A stretch of 6,863 bases of DNA. Source: Bacteroidales bacterium. GTDB taxonomy: Bacteria > Bacteroidota > Bacteroidia > Bacteroidales > VadinHA17. The notes below the pieces were generated by a model. It was not told the origin of the DNA. It was given only the letters and a program-made list of their open reading frames with translations, and did not search any database. Shown piece by piece: positions 1 to 6,200 of the stretch. Each line of letters begins with the position of its first letter. The stretch's first letter is position 1. The DNA is taken from contig JAAZAP010000117.1 in the NCBI GenBank assembly GCA_012514255.1, forward strand, positions 1 through 6,863, given 5' to 3'. A program made the position numbers and the translations under genes.

Positions 1-1
1 A

Positions 2-397
2 GGGGCTGACCTGGTTTTGACAGCAAGCAGCGGTGGTATGTAAGCATGCAGAGGGTGGTGACGCTACTCTATAACCTGTGTCACAAAACAATAACTGGCG
101 AGTCTAACTACGCTCTTGCTGCGTAATCTGCTAGATAGCGGATTATGCTTAATCCCGGCACAAGGTGCTGGGACGAGACGTTTCCCGGGCGGTGAGGCCC
201 TGTACCAACCCGATAAGGAAGCGCACGCAACTCAGGGATAGCCCGATGGTTTCTCCGGCCTGACGGTGAAATAACAGGAGATAAGGAGTGATCCGGTTGC
301 CTGTCACCTCATCACTCCCGACAATCAAGGCAGGATAAGCATGTAGAAAGCATATGGTCGCCTTGCCTGGACGCGGGTTCGACTCCCGCCAGCTCCA
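2..397 (+). ncRNA. ssrA: tmRNA (transfer-messenger RNA)
   Basis: tmRNA rescues ribosomes stalled on broken mRNAs: it is charged with alanine, enters the A site with SmpB and then supplies a short reading frame that adds a degradation tag. The 5' end GGGGCTGACCTGG and the 3' end with GGGTTCGACTCCCGCC form the tRNA-like half: bases 2-8 (GGGGCTG) pair with 390-396 (CAGCTCC), and the T arm lies at about 374-390. The tag frame lies at 97-126. The length of about 396 nt fits the family. The CCA tail is not encoded, since the discriminator A397 is followed by CTG, so CCA must be added after processing. The gene begins at the window edge, so its promoter cannot be seen. A strong terminator follows at 420-442. 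Confidence 0.97.
97..126 (+). other. tmRNA proteolysis-tag reading frame
   Basis: The internal message reads GGC GAG TCT AAC TAC GCT CTT GCT GCG TAA, giving Gly-Glu-Ser-Asn-Tyr-Ala-Leu-Ala-Ala and stop. Preceded by the alanine carried by tmRNA, the tag would be (A)GESNYALAA. The ending NYALAA is the usual signal read by ClpXP-type proteases. A glycine resume codon is what I recall from Bacteroidota tmRNAs, whose tags are GE-x-NYALAA. The frame boundary is inferred from homology; the stop codon is directly visible. Confidence 0.92.
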
Positions 398-419
398 CTG
401 ACCAAGCAAAAAACAAGCA

Positions 420-442
420 CCCCCGAAAGGGGGTTTTGTTTT
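420..442 (+). terminator. Rho-independent terminator of ssrA
   Basis: A perfect five-base-pair stem, CCCCC (420-424) and GGGGG (429-433), closes a GAAA tetraloop and is followed directly by TTTTGTTTT (434-442). It starts 23 bases after the tmRNA 3' end, the expected place for ssrA termination. Confidence 0.93.
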
Positions 443-445
443 AGA

Positions 446-482
446 AAAGACCCGACGAAAGCTTGCTTTCAGGAGGGGCTTT
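446..482. repeat. imperfect hairpin downstream of ssrA, no T tract on the plus strand
   Basis: GAAAG (457-461) pairs with CTTTC (466-470) over a CTTG loop. After an internal loop, CCC (451-453) pairs with GGG (475-477), then AAAG (446-449) pairs with CTTT (479-482). It is followed by GAAAAAAC, so it is not a plus-strand intrinsic terminator. The opposite strand has TTTTCT after the stem, so weak minus-strand termination is possible. Its outer stem resembles that of the next hairpin. Confidence 0.5.
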
Positions 483-490
483 GAAAAAAC

Positions 491-528
491 AAAAAGACCA
501 TGCGAAGCATGGGGCTTGTTTTTTATTT
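491..528 (+). terminator. terminator-like hairpin, possibly bidirectional
   Basis: CCATGC (498-503) pairs perfectly with GCATGG (507-512) over a GAA loop. The stem extends through AAG (494-496) with CTT (515-517) across a small internal loop. TTTTTT (519-524) follows, and an A-rich run (484-495) precedes the stem, so it could terminate from either side. No gene lies between it and the ssrA terminator. It may be a back-up terminator or the end of an unrecognised short transcript. Confidence 0.6.
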
Positions 529-630
529 GCAGGACTGAAGCTCAGGGACGGGCAGGGCCGCGGAAGCGGTCCTGACACCCGCGCCAGACACTTAAGAATT
601 ATTGAGAAGTAACATAAAGATCATTGTTGT

Positions 631-963
631 ATGGTAACGTTTGAAGATTTTCAGAATCTTGATATCCGTGCGGGGAGGATTATTGAAGTCCTGGATTTCC
701 CGGAAGCCAGGAAACCCTCCTTCAGGCTCAGGATAGACCTCGGCCCCGGGATTGGAATAAAAAGGTCATGTGCACAGCTGACTGCCAATTATACAAGGAA
801 AGAGCTGACAGGAAAGCTTGTGCTGTGCGTGGTTAACTTCCCGCCCCGGCAGATCGGGCCTGCGGTATCCGAAGTGCTGACACTGGGCGTCCCTGACGGC
901 AACAATGAATGCGTGCTGGTGGTTCCTGACAGGGAGGTGTCTCCCGGAGGAAGGCTGTATTGA
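631..963 (+). CDS. csaA: CsaA-type tRNA-binding protein (EMAP-II/Arc1p-like OB fold)
   Basis: At 110 residues this is the normal full length for CsaA, a small dimeric OB-fold protein of the tRNA-binding domain family also found at the end of MetRS and PheRS beta. It binds tRNA; in Bacillus subtilis it has been described as an export-related chaperone, but its main cellular role is not settled. Family signatures are visible: FxxLDIRAGRI near residues 5-17, the segment around GIGIKRSCAQLT (about 41-52), the conserved NFPPRQIG (about 69-76) and SEVLTLGV (about 80-87). The ATG at 631 gives the family N terminus. The leader is A/T-rich with no Shine-Dalgarno sequence, as is common in Bacteroidota. 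It is cytoplasmic. Its stop lies 75 bases before the serine dehydratase start; co-transcription is possible, but a candidate promoter sits between them. Confidence 0.9.
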   Translation: MVTFEDFQNLDIRAGRIIEVLDFPEARKPSFRLRIDLGPGIGIKRSCAQLTANYTRKELTGKLVLCVVNFPPRQIGPAVSEVLTLGVPDGNNECVLVVPDREVSPGGRLY

Positions 964-991
964 CAGAGGCGTTCCGTTTCCAATTTTGTTA

Positions 992-999
992 TACATTTG
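992..999 (+). promoter_or_regulatory. candidate Bacteroidota -7 box upstream of serine dehydratase
   Basis: TACATTTG matches the Bacteroidota -7 consensus TAnnTTTG exactly and lies 39 bases before the ATG at 1039. No convincing TTTG/TTG -33 box is found about 19-21 bases upstream, so the call rests on one box only. Confidence 0.35.
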
Positions 1000-1038
1000 C
1001 GGCCTCAACAGCAGTATAATCAACTCTGCTTAATCATT

Positions 1039-2250
1039 ATGGAGACAATAAGGAATCTTTACCGCATAGGCCGCGGGCCCTCAGCCAGTCACACAATCGG
1101 CCCGGTGAATGCCGCACAGCGCTTTATCTCGCAGAATCAGGAGGCCACAGCATTCAGGGTACAACTCTACGGCAGCCTGGCAGCCACCGGCAGGGGCCAC
1201 AGGACCGATGCAGCACTCGAGAAGACCTTTGGGACAAGGAAGCTGTCAATAGAATGGCACCCTGAGATCATTCAACCACGCCATACCAATGCTATGAGAT
1301 TCGAAGCCTTTGACAGCAGCGGAAACCTGACCGCTGACTGGATGGCTTACAGCATCGGCGGAGGCGCCATTGTGGACGACTCCGGACAGAACGAGACGGG
1401 AGATATATATCCTCATGAAACAATGAACGATATCCTCGCCCACTGCCACAGGAAAGGATTGACATTGTGGCAGTACGTTGTTGAGGTTGAAGGAGATGGC
1501 ATTCTTGACTACCTCGGCGGGATATGGGCTGCCATGGAGGCTGCCATAAAGAGGGGTCTGGCAGAAGAAGGAGTAATTCCTGGCGGACTTAACCTTCAGC
1601 GCAAGGCAAATTCTTATATGCGCAAGGCACGGCAGTTCAGGGATATATTCCGCACCCGTGCCACACTCTATGCCTTCGCACTGGCTGTAAGCGAGGAGAA
1701 TGCCTGCGGAGGTATCATAGTCACCGCACCCACATGTGGCTCCTGCGGAGTGTTGCCAGCCGTTCTCAAATACTCCAAACAGTTCAACCACCACAGGAAC
1801 AGTGATATTATCAAGGCTCTTGCCACGGCAGGACTGATAGGCACTCTCGTAAAACGAAACGCCTCCATCTCGGGTGCCGAGGTGGGCTGCCAGGGTGAGA
1901 TAGGCACTGCCTGTGCCATGGCCTCCGGAGCCCTGACACAGCTCTATGGCGGCACCAACCACCAGATAGAATACTCTGCGGAGATGGGGTTGGAGCACCA
2001 CCTCGGCCTGACGTGTGATCCTATAGCAGGACTGGTGCAGATCCCATGCATCGAACGAAACGTTTTTGCTGCCTCGAGGGCATTGGCACACAATACATTC
2101 GCCATGCTCTCAGACGGACGTCATATGATCAGCTTTGACAAAGTGGTGCAGACAATGAACCAGACCGGCAGGGATCTGCCCAGCCTGTACAAGGAGACAG
2201 CAGCCGGAGGCCTCGCCTTCTTCAGCTCCGACCTCCACATTGCTGAGTGA
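1039..2250 (+). CDS. sdaA: L-serine dehydratase, iron-sulfur dependent, single-chain type
   Basis: It deaminates L-serine to pyruvate and ammonia in the cytoplasm using a [4Fe-4S] cluster rather than pyridoxal phosphate. The 403 residues combine the beta domain (about 1-130, with GxGPSASHTIGP at about 11-22) and the alpha catalytic domain (about 135-403). Predicted cluster cysteines are C284 (GCQGE), C326 (TCDP) and C337 (PCIERN); their spacings of 42 and 11 equal those I recall for the Legionella type 2 enzyme (C343, C385, C396). I start at ATG 1039, giving METIRNLYRIG; an upstream in-frame TTG at 997 would add 14 residues unlike the family and would overlap the candidate -7 box. Odd points: the C terminus ends SSDLHIAE without the terminal cysteine found in E. 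coli-type enzymes, and the APTNGAAG-like region reads APTCGSCG. The gene converges on the TrmO-like gene with a 21-base gap and no visible terminator. Confidence 0.95.
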   Translation: METIRNLYRIGRGPSASHTIGPVNAAQRFISQNQEATAFRVQLYGSLAATGRGHRTDAALEKTFGTRKLSIEWHPEIIQPRHTNAMRFEAFDSSGNLTADWMAYSIGGGAIVDDSGQNETGDIYPHETMNDILAHCHRKGLTLWQYVVEVEGDGILDYLGGIWAAMEAAIKRGLAEEGVIPGGLNLQRKANSYMRKARQFRDIFRTRATLYAFALAVSEENACGGIIVTAPTCGSCGVLPAVLKYSKQFNHHRNSDIIKALATAGLIGTLVKRNASISGAEVGCQGEIGTACAMASGALTQLYGGTNHQIEYSAEMGLEHHLGLTCDPIAGLVQIPCIERNVFAASRALAHNTFAMLSDGRHMISFDKVVQTMNQTGRDLPSLYKETAAGGLAFFSSDLHIAE

Positions 2251-2271
2251 CGGCGCCCCCGGGAACTGCAT

Positions 2272-2658
2272 CTATCTGTGGATTACCCGTTTGATGTCAA
2301 GCACCGGGGTGTTGTTGATGGCATCAAGCCCCGTGACAGTCAGGATATTCTCTTCAACCTTCAGCAACTCCACGGTGGTAAGCCCTATCAGGCTGGGTCT
2401 CCGCGGCGAGCAGCAGGCAAACACACCCCGGTAATCGCCTGACCGGGTGGTAGTGCGCAGCTCATAACCCAACGACCTGTCAAAATAGAACAGCACATTA
2501 AGCTCTCTGAAGTTCTCTATCTTGTACAGCCCGTCGGCATACTCCTTTTTTACCACAATTGTTGAGATGCTGTTTTTGACTGCGTCAGCCTCAAAAGGTT
2601 TGGCTTTCTTCCATTCATTACGGACATGTCCTATCACTGTTATCTGCAATTCCTGCAT
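2272..2658 (-). CDS. trmO: short TrmO/TsaA-family protein (tRNA t6A37 methyltransferase-like)
   Basis: TrmO uses S-adenosylmethionine to N6-methylate t6A at position 37 of some tRNAs. This protein has 128 residues and covers only the beta-barrel TsaA domain, like short archaeal members; E. coli TrmO is about 235 residues with an extra C-terminal domain. Visible signatures are IGHVRNEW (9-16), GVFACCSPRRPSLIG (78-92) and GLDAINNTPVLDIK (110-123). In E. coli the middle motif is GVFATRSTFRPNPIG, so the TR pair is CC here (C82, C83) and NP is SL; activity on t6A is therefore uncertain. I start at ATG 2658; a TTG one codon earlier is also in frame. It lies 11 bases after the ABC ATPase stop and is probably the last gene of the metal-transport operon. 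Family assignment is firm; substrate is not. Confidence 0.82.
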   Translation of the reverse strand: MQELQITVIGHVRNEWKKAKPFEADAVKNSISTIVVKKEYADGLYKIENFRELNVLFYFDRSLGYELRTTTRSGDYRGVFACCSPRRPSLIGLTTVELLKVEENILTVTGLDAINNTPVLDIKRVIHR

Positions 2659-2669
2659 CAATGTAATTG

Positions 2670-3434
2670 TTAAACCGGTTCCACGGGCAGGATGAACATA
2701 TGCTCTCCCTCCATGATTATTTTTACTCTCACTCTGTAAACATCTTCAATCAGCTTCTCTCTGAATATCTCCATGCCGCCCTCGGCAACAAGCTGTCCAC
2801 CATCAAGGATCATGAAGCTGGTGCAATACTTCAACGCCAGGTTGAGGTCATGGATGGAAACAATAACTGTCATCCCTCCTGCACTCAGTTCCCTGAGCAG
2901 ATGCAGTGTCTCATGCTGATGTTTCAGGTCGAGACTGGCAGTGGGCTCATCAAGCAACATCAGGGCAGGCTGCTGTGCCAGCGCCCTGGCTATGAAGACC
3001 CGCTGACGCTGTCCGCCGCTCAGTTTGTTTATGTCCTTCAGGGCTATGTCATCCAGTCCCAGCCTGACAAGTATCTCCGAGGTGATACGGCGGTCGTCCC
3101 TGCCGGGCGACCACGAGATATAGGGATTCCGGCCCAGCAGTACGGTGTCAAATACCGTTGCGGGGAAAAGGTTATATTGCGACTGCGGCACGTAAGCCAT
3201 CTCCTGAGCCAGCTCCCTGGCCCCGTAATCGCCTGCCCTGCGCCCCATTACCTTAACGAGGCCTGACTGCGGTTTGAGCAGGCCGTTCATAAGCCTTATC
3301 AGGGTTGTCTTTCCTGACCCGTTCGGACCCAGGATAGCCGTGAATGATCCCTTTTCAAAGACATGTGATATATCTTCTATCACTTTCAGACCGTTATAGG
3401 CGAAATGCACCGATTCGAGGCTGATCATCTCCAT
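2670..3434 (-). CDS. ABC transporter ATPase, metal/iron-complex/B12 uptake family
   Basis: This is the cytoplasmic ATP-hydrolysing subunit of a BtuD/FecE/FhuC-type importer. Its 254 residues contain every expected element: Walker A GPNGSGKTT (36-44), Q loop at Q84 (YVPQSQ), signature LSGGQ (138-142), Walker B LMLLDE (158-163), D loop SLD (167-169) and switch histidine H195. Nothing is missing, so it should be active. The ATG at 3434 is preceded by GGGAGGG with about six bases of spacing, which supports it. An alternative ATG at 3428 would give the common ATGA overlap with the permease stop and the N terminus MISLESV. With the ATG at 3434 the overlap with the permease gene is 10 bases. The partner subunits lie immediately upstream; substrate specificity comes from them. 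Confidence 0.95.
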   Translation of the reverse strand: MEMISLESVHFAYNGLKVIEDISHVFEKGSFTAILGPNGSGKTTLIRLMNGLLKPQSGLVKVMGRRAGDYGARELAQEMAYVPQSQYNLFPATVFDTVLLGRNPYISWSPGRDDRRITSEILVRLGLDDIALKDINKLSGGQRQRVFIARALAQQPALMLLDEPTASLDLKHQHETLHLLRELSAGGMTVIVSIHDLNLALKYCTSFMILDGGQLVAEGGMEIFREKLIEDVYRVRVKIIMEGEHMFILPVEPV

Positions 3435-4501
3435 TGTGACCCTCCCTTGCCCTTTATCAGCAGCAGCACAAAGAGCGGTGCTCCTATCAATGATGTAAGT
3501 ATACCCACGGGGAGCACTACCGGTGAAAGGAGTGTACGGGCCACAATATCACAGCCTGTCATGAATGCTGCACCGGCAAGAGCCGCTCCCGGGATCAGGA
3601 ACCGCTCGTCTCCTCCCGTTATCCGGCGCACCATGTGCGGCACCACCAGTCCCACGAAGGCAATGATCCCGTAAAACGAAACCACAGCCGCCGTAGCCAG
3701 TGATGCAACCACCATTCCCGTCAGCCTGAGTCTGCCTATGTTGACACCAAGGCTTCGTGCCGTCTCATCTCCGGCATCGAGCGCATTGTAATTCCACCTG
3801 TTACGATAGAAATAGACCATCACCGGCACCACTATCACCACCTGGAGCATAAGCTCATTCCAGCCGCCCTTGCTCAGGTCGCCGAAGGTCCAGAAGACAA
3901 TCGCCGCCAGCTCTACATCGTCGGCAACATATTGCAGTCCTGTGGTCAGGGCTGTGAAGAGTGAGCTGGCGATAATGCCGGTAAGGATCATGTTTTCAGG
4001 TGTGGCTCCCCGGCGCTTTGCCACGAATAGAATCAGGAAGCAGGCCCCCAGGGACCATGCGAAAGCTGAGGCGGTGACAACGTATGGATTGGCTATCATC
4101 ACCGCGTCGGAGCTGCTGCTGTACATGCTTCCAGCACCAAAGATGATTATGGCGAAAGCCGCACCAAAAGCGGCCGCGTTGCTTATGCCCAGGGTGAATG
4201 GTGAGCCGAGCGGGTTCCTCAGCACACTCTGCATCACCACTCCGCTGACAGAGAGGGCCATGCCGCTGAGTATTGCAGCCAGGACTCTCGGTAGCCTTAT
4301 CTGAAATACTATCCCCTGATGAAGAGCATTACCACCATCGGAAAAAAGTGTAAACAGATCACGAAAGCTGATGCTGCTCGGCCCCAGGGCCAGTCCGGTG
4401 ACTGCCAGTATGAGGGTGACCGCTCCGGCAATCCATATGAACCTGCCCTTGCGTTTTACAAACAGGCTGTACTGCTGCTCTATCTCATGCTCTTTCTTCA
4501 T
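3425..4501 (-). CDS. FecCD/BtuC-family ABC permease
   Basis: This inner-membrane permease belongs to the family importing siderophores, heme, cobalamin and, in some bacteria, nickel complexes. Its 358 residues are the usual length. A basic N-terminal tail is followed by the first membrane segment (about 21-40) and several further hydrophobic helices. Family motifs are RLPRVLAAILSG (69-80), QSVLRNPLGSP (91-101) and the cytoplasmic coupling-loop segment GLVVPHMVRR (284-293), which contacts the ATPase. The ATG at 4501 overlaps the upstream stop as TGATG, suggesting translational coupling; an in-frame GTG at 4504 would add one residue. A single permease gene suggests a homodimeric channel, as in BtuCD. 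Confidence 0.95.
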   Translation of the reverse strand: MKKEHEIEQQYSLFVKRKGRFIWIAGAVTLILAVTGLALGPSSISFRDLFTLFSDGGNALHQGIVFQIRLPRVLAAILSGMALSVSGVVMQSVLRNPLGSPFTLGISNAAAFGAAFAIIIFGAGSMYSSSSDAVMIANPYVVTASAFAWSLGACFLILFVAKRRGATPENMILTGIIASSLFTALTTGLQYVADDVELAAIVFWTFGDLSKGGWNELMLQVVIVVPVMVYFYRNRWNYNALDAGDETARSLGVNIGRLRLTGMVVASLATAAVVSFYGIIAFVGLVVPHMVRRITGGDERFLIPGAALAGAAFMTGCDIVARTLLSPVVLPVGILTSLIGAPLFVLLLIKGKGGSQWR

Positions 4502-5715
4502 CACTCATGCCTGGTTGCCGAAAGAGTATCCGCTGATGATATGTCGTCATGTATGCTGGAGTCAACATATTGCCTGAAGGGCTGGTAATAATCAACCGCT
4601 CTGTCATAGATATCAGCACCATAGAGGAGCTGCATCACCTCCCTGCCCCTCTGCTCCGCATCCACATCGCCGAAGGCTGATGGCATAAGGAGTGAACCTA
4701 TATACCAGGCATTGCACAACAGGTTCTCATAGTTGGTGGTGTTCCAGTTGTACGGAAGGACGGTGTATGCCCTGCCTTCCCGCAATGCTTTCAGCGGGGA
4801 GAAGACTGAGGGCGCGGCAAGTTCCTCTTCCCATATACGGCTACCGGCAGCATCAAGGAACAGAACATCCGGATTCCATTGTATAAGCTGCTCGGGATCA
4901 ATGAATACAACCTCGTGCCCAGGGGCATCACCGTTGACCCTCAGTCCCAGTCCCGCAGCAACATTGTACACTGAGAGCATGGCAAAAGGAGGATAATCGG
5001 GTTCCGTTGAGGTGATGCCGTGTGCGCCGTTATATGCTACACCCCCGATATAGGCTGAACAGGGCTTTTCCGTGGCAGCGGCTGCCCTGCGTGTGCACTC
5101 ATTGATTGTGGTTTCAATGTAGTTGATGAGCGTATCAGCTCTCTCCTCCCTGTGGAAAATCGTTCCCAGGAGTGTCAGCGTGCCAAAGAGTTTCGTTCTG
5201 CGTTCTCCAAGATCACCATACTCAAGCAGCACCACCGGCCTCCGGGTCAGCTGCTCCAGCCGGTCAGCCTCATGCGGTGACATGAAGGTGGCGAGAATCA
5301 GGTCAGGTGCCGCCGCCGCCAGAAGCTCGGTATCGTAGTTATTGCCGGCCCCGATGGGGGGCAACTCCCTGAGATGCGGGTTGGCAAAGAGATAGAGCAC
5401 ATTGCGCCGCTGTTCACTCCCCTCTATATGGCTGACAAGGTGAGTCACCTTCATATAACTGACGAGCCTCAGTGTACCCGACTTTAAAGCGATAACTGAC
5501 TTTACGGTATCCGGTACTGTCACCTGCCGCCCAGTACTGTCAGTAATAATACGACCCTCATGAGGCCGCCGCGATGAACCGCAGGACGATGCAACCACCA
5601 CCGCCATGATCATGATGATGGCAAGATGCCACGAGGCGCCCTGCTTCTGCCCTGCCCTGTCGGAAAGTGTCCGGCAGAACCGTCCAAAGGCCTGTGATCC
5701 GTCTACCTTATACAT
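4501..5715 (-). CDS. lipoprotein solute-binding protein of metal/iron-complex ABC importer
   Basis: The 404-residue protein is of the BtuF/FepB class (periplasmic-binding family 2) and would deliver a metal or metal complex to the adjacent permease. A signal segment, HLAIIMIMAVVVASSC (30-45), ends in a lipobox with predicted lipidated Cys45; the region before it is unusually long. Residues after the cysteine (GSSRR) lack the acidic export signal of Bacteroidota surface lipoproteins, so it is probably anchored facing the periplasm. Class signatures include the opening DSTGRQVTVPDTVKSVIAL, a central APDLILATF stretch and a C-terminal LPYNWNTTNYENLL segment like that of iron-complex binding proteins in anaerobes. 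The ATG at 5715 overlaps the regulator's end by 8 bases and follows GGAGGAGGAG. Helicobacter uses a related protein, CeuE, for nickel, so the substrate cannot be read from family alone. Confidence 0.9.
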   Translation of the reverse strand: MYKVDGSQAFGRFCRTLSDRAGQKQGASWHLAIIMIMAVVVASSCGSSRRPHEGRIITDSTGRQVTVPDTVKSVIALKSGTLRLVSYMKVTHLVSHIEGSEQRRNVLYLFANPHLRELPPIGAGNNYDTELLAAAAPDLILATFMSPHEADRLEQLTRRPVVLLEYGDLGERRTKLFGTLTLLGTIFHREERADTLINYIETTINECTRRAAAATEKPCSAYIGGVAYNGAHGITSTEPDYPPFAMLSVYNVAAGLGLRVNGDAPGHEVVFIDPEQLIQWNPDVLFLDAAGSRIWEEELAAPSVFSPLKALREGRAYTVLPYNWNTTNYENLLCNAWYIGSLLMPSAFGDVDAEQRGREVMQLLYGADIYDRAVDYYQPFRQYVDSSIHDDISSADTLSATRHE

Positions 5716-6127
5716 GCTCCTCCTCCGGCGTTATCCTTGTTATGGTCAGCCTTGCAAACCTCACCCCCCTGACACTGCGTAACCTGTCAGCCAGGTCCGT
5801 AAGATCGGCGGCCCTGCCCCTGACGGCAACCAGCTCAAGACACTGGCTGTGATCAATCATATGCTGCTGCATTGAGAGAATGAGAGGATCATGTGAATGA
5901 CGGATACCTGCAAGCTGTTCCATAACCCCTCTCTTCTGCCGGTCATAGAGGATAGTCACTGATCCTGTCACCTCATTGCTGCAGTGCCACTTCTTTTCGG
6001 CGAGGCTGCTGCTGATGAGATGCCTGATAGCCTGGGAACGGTTGGAGAAGAGATTATCCTCAACGAAATTGTCAAGCAGCTCCAAAAGCTCCTTCTCCAG
6101 GGAAACCCCAAAACGGATTACCGACAT
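5708..6127 (-). CDS. nikR: NikR-like metal-responsive ribbon-helix-helix regulator with altered metal site
   Basis: NikR is a tetrameric repressor that binds nickel through a C-terminal ACT-like domain and DNA through an N-terminal ribbon-helix-helix. The 139 residues fit the family (E. coli 133). The DNA-binding part is typical: the strand IRFGVSL (4-10) followed by LFSNRSQAIRHLI (26-38). The metal domain aligns without gaps to E. coli NikR around the ligands: H77 matches H76 and C96 matches C95, but E. coli H87 is Q88 and H89 is M90, with H89 inserted at the V88 position. H79 and H93 are also present. The start ATG 6127 follows a leader without Shine-Dalgarno sequence. It is the first gene of the transport operon and probably autoregulates it. 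A change of metal or of geometry is my inference; loss of metal response is also possible. Confidence 0.88.
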   Translation of the reverse strand: MSVIRFGVSLEKELLELLDNFVEDNLFSNRSQAIRHLISSSLAEKKWHCSNEVTGSVTILYDRQKRGVMEQLAGIRHSHDPLILSMQQHMIDHSQCLELVAVRGRAADLTDLADRLRSVRGVRFARLTITRITPEEEHV

Positions 6128-6128
6128 C

Positions 6129-6156
6129 GTGTCACTTTTTTAAATATTAGTAATAT
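6129..6156 (-). promoter_or_regulatory. candidate NikR-type operator upstream of nikR
   Basis: GTGTCAC (6129-6135), 14 bases and GTAATAT (6150-6156) resemble the NikR site GTGTTAC-N13/14-GTAACAC that I recall for delta-proteobacteria, with 6 of 7 and 5 of 7 matches. It lies between the start codon and the candidate -7 box, where binding would block transcription. The right half overlaps a perfect 6-1-6 inverted repeat, ATATTA-G-TAATAT (6144-6156), which may instead be the true site. Neither is proven. Confidence 0.35.
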
Positions 6157-6162
6157 CGCTGA

Positions 6163-6193
6163 CAAATATAACCAACGGCAACGGTATTAGAAA
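6163..6193 (-). promoter_or_regulatory. candidate Bacteroidota promoter of the nikR-transporter operon
   Basis: Read on the minus strand, TATATTTG (6170-6163) matches the -7 consensus TAnnTTTG exactly, and TTTC (6193-6190) lies 19 bases upstream in the -33 position (consensus TTTG). Transcription would start near 6156-6158, about 30 bases before the nikR ATG, inside or beside the candidate operator. Confidence 0.5.
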
Positions 6194-6200
6194 GAAAAGT

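Noticed and set aside
149..409. 86-codon minus-strand frame over the tmRNA
   Set aside because: It lies almost entirely within the structured ssrA gene and has no protein signature.
997..1038. Upstream TTG start for serine dehydratase adding 14 residues
   Set aside because: The added residues (MRPQQQYNQLCLII) are unlike the family, and METIRNLYRIG at 1039 fits its usual N terminus; the TTG also overlaps a candidate -7 box.
1246..2091. 281-codon open frame on the minus strand
   Set aside because: It lies wholly opposite the serine dehydratase gene, whose protein is clearly conserved; the antisense translation has no recognisable domain and is rich in Cys and Ser in a way typical of shadow frames.
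2251..2271. Shared terminator between the convergent serine dehydratase and TrmO-like genes
   Set aside because: The 21-base gap has a GC-rich CGGCGCCCCCGGG stretch but no stem followed by a T run on either strand.
2667..3266. 199-codon open frame on the plus strand
   Set aside because: It is antisense to the ABC ATPase, which has every catalytic motif; the plus-strand translation shows no family signature.
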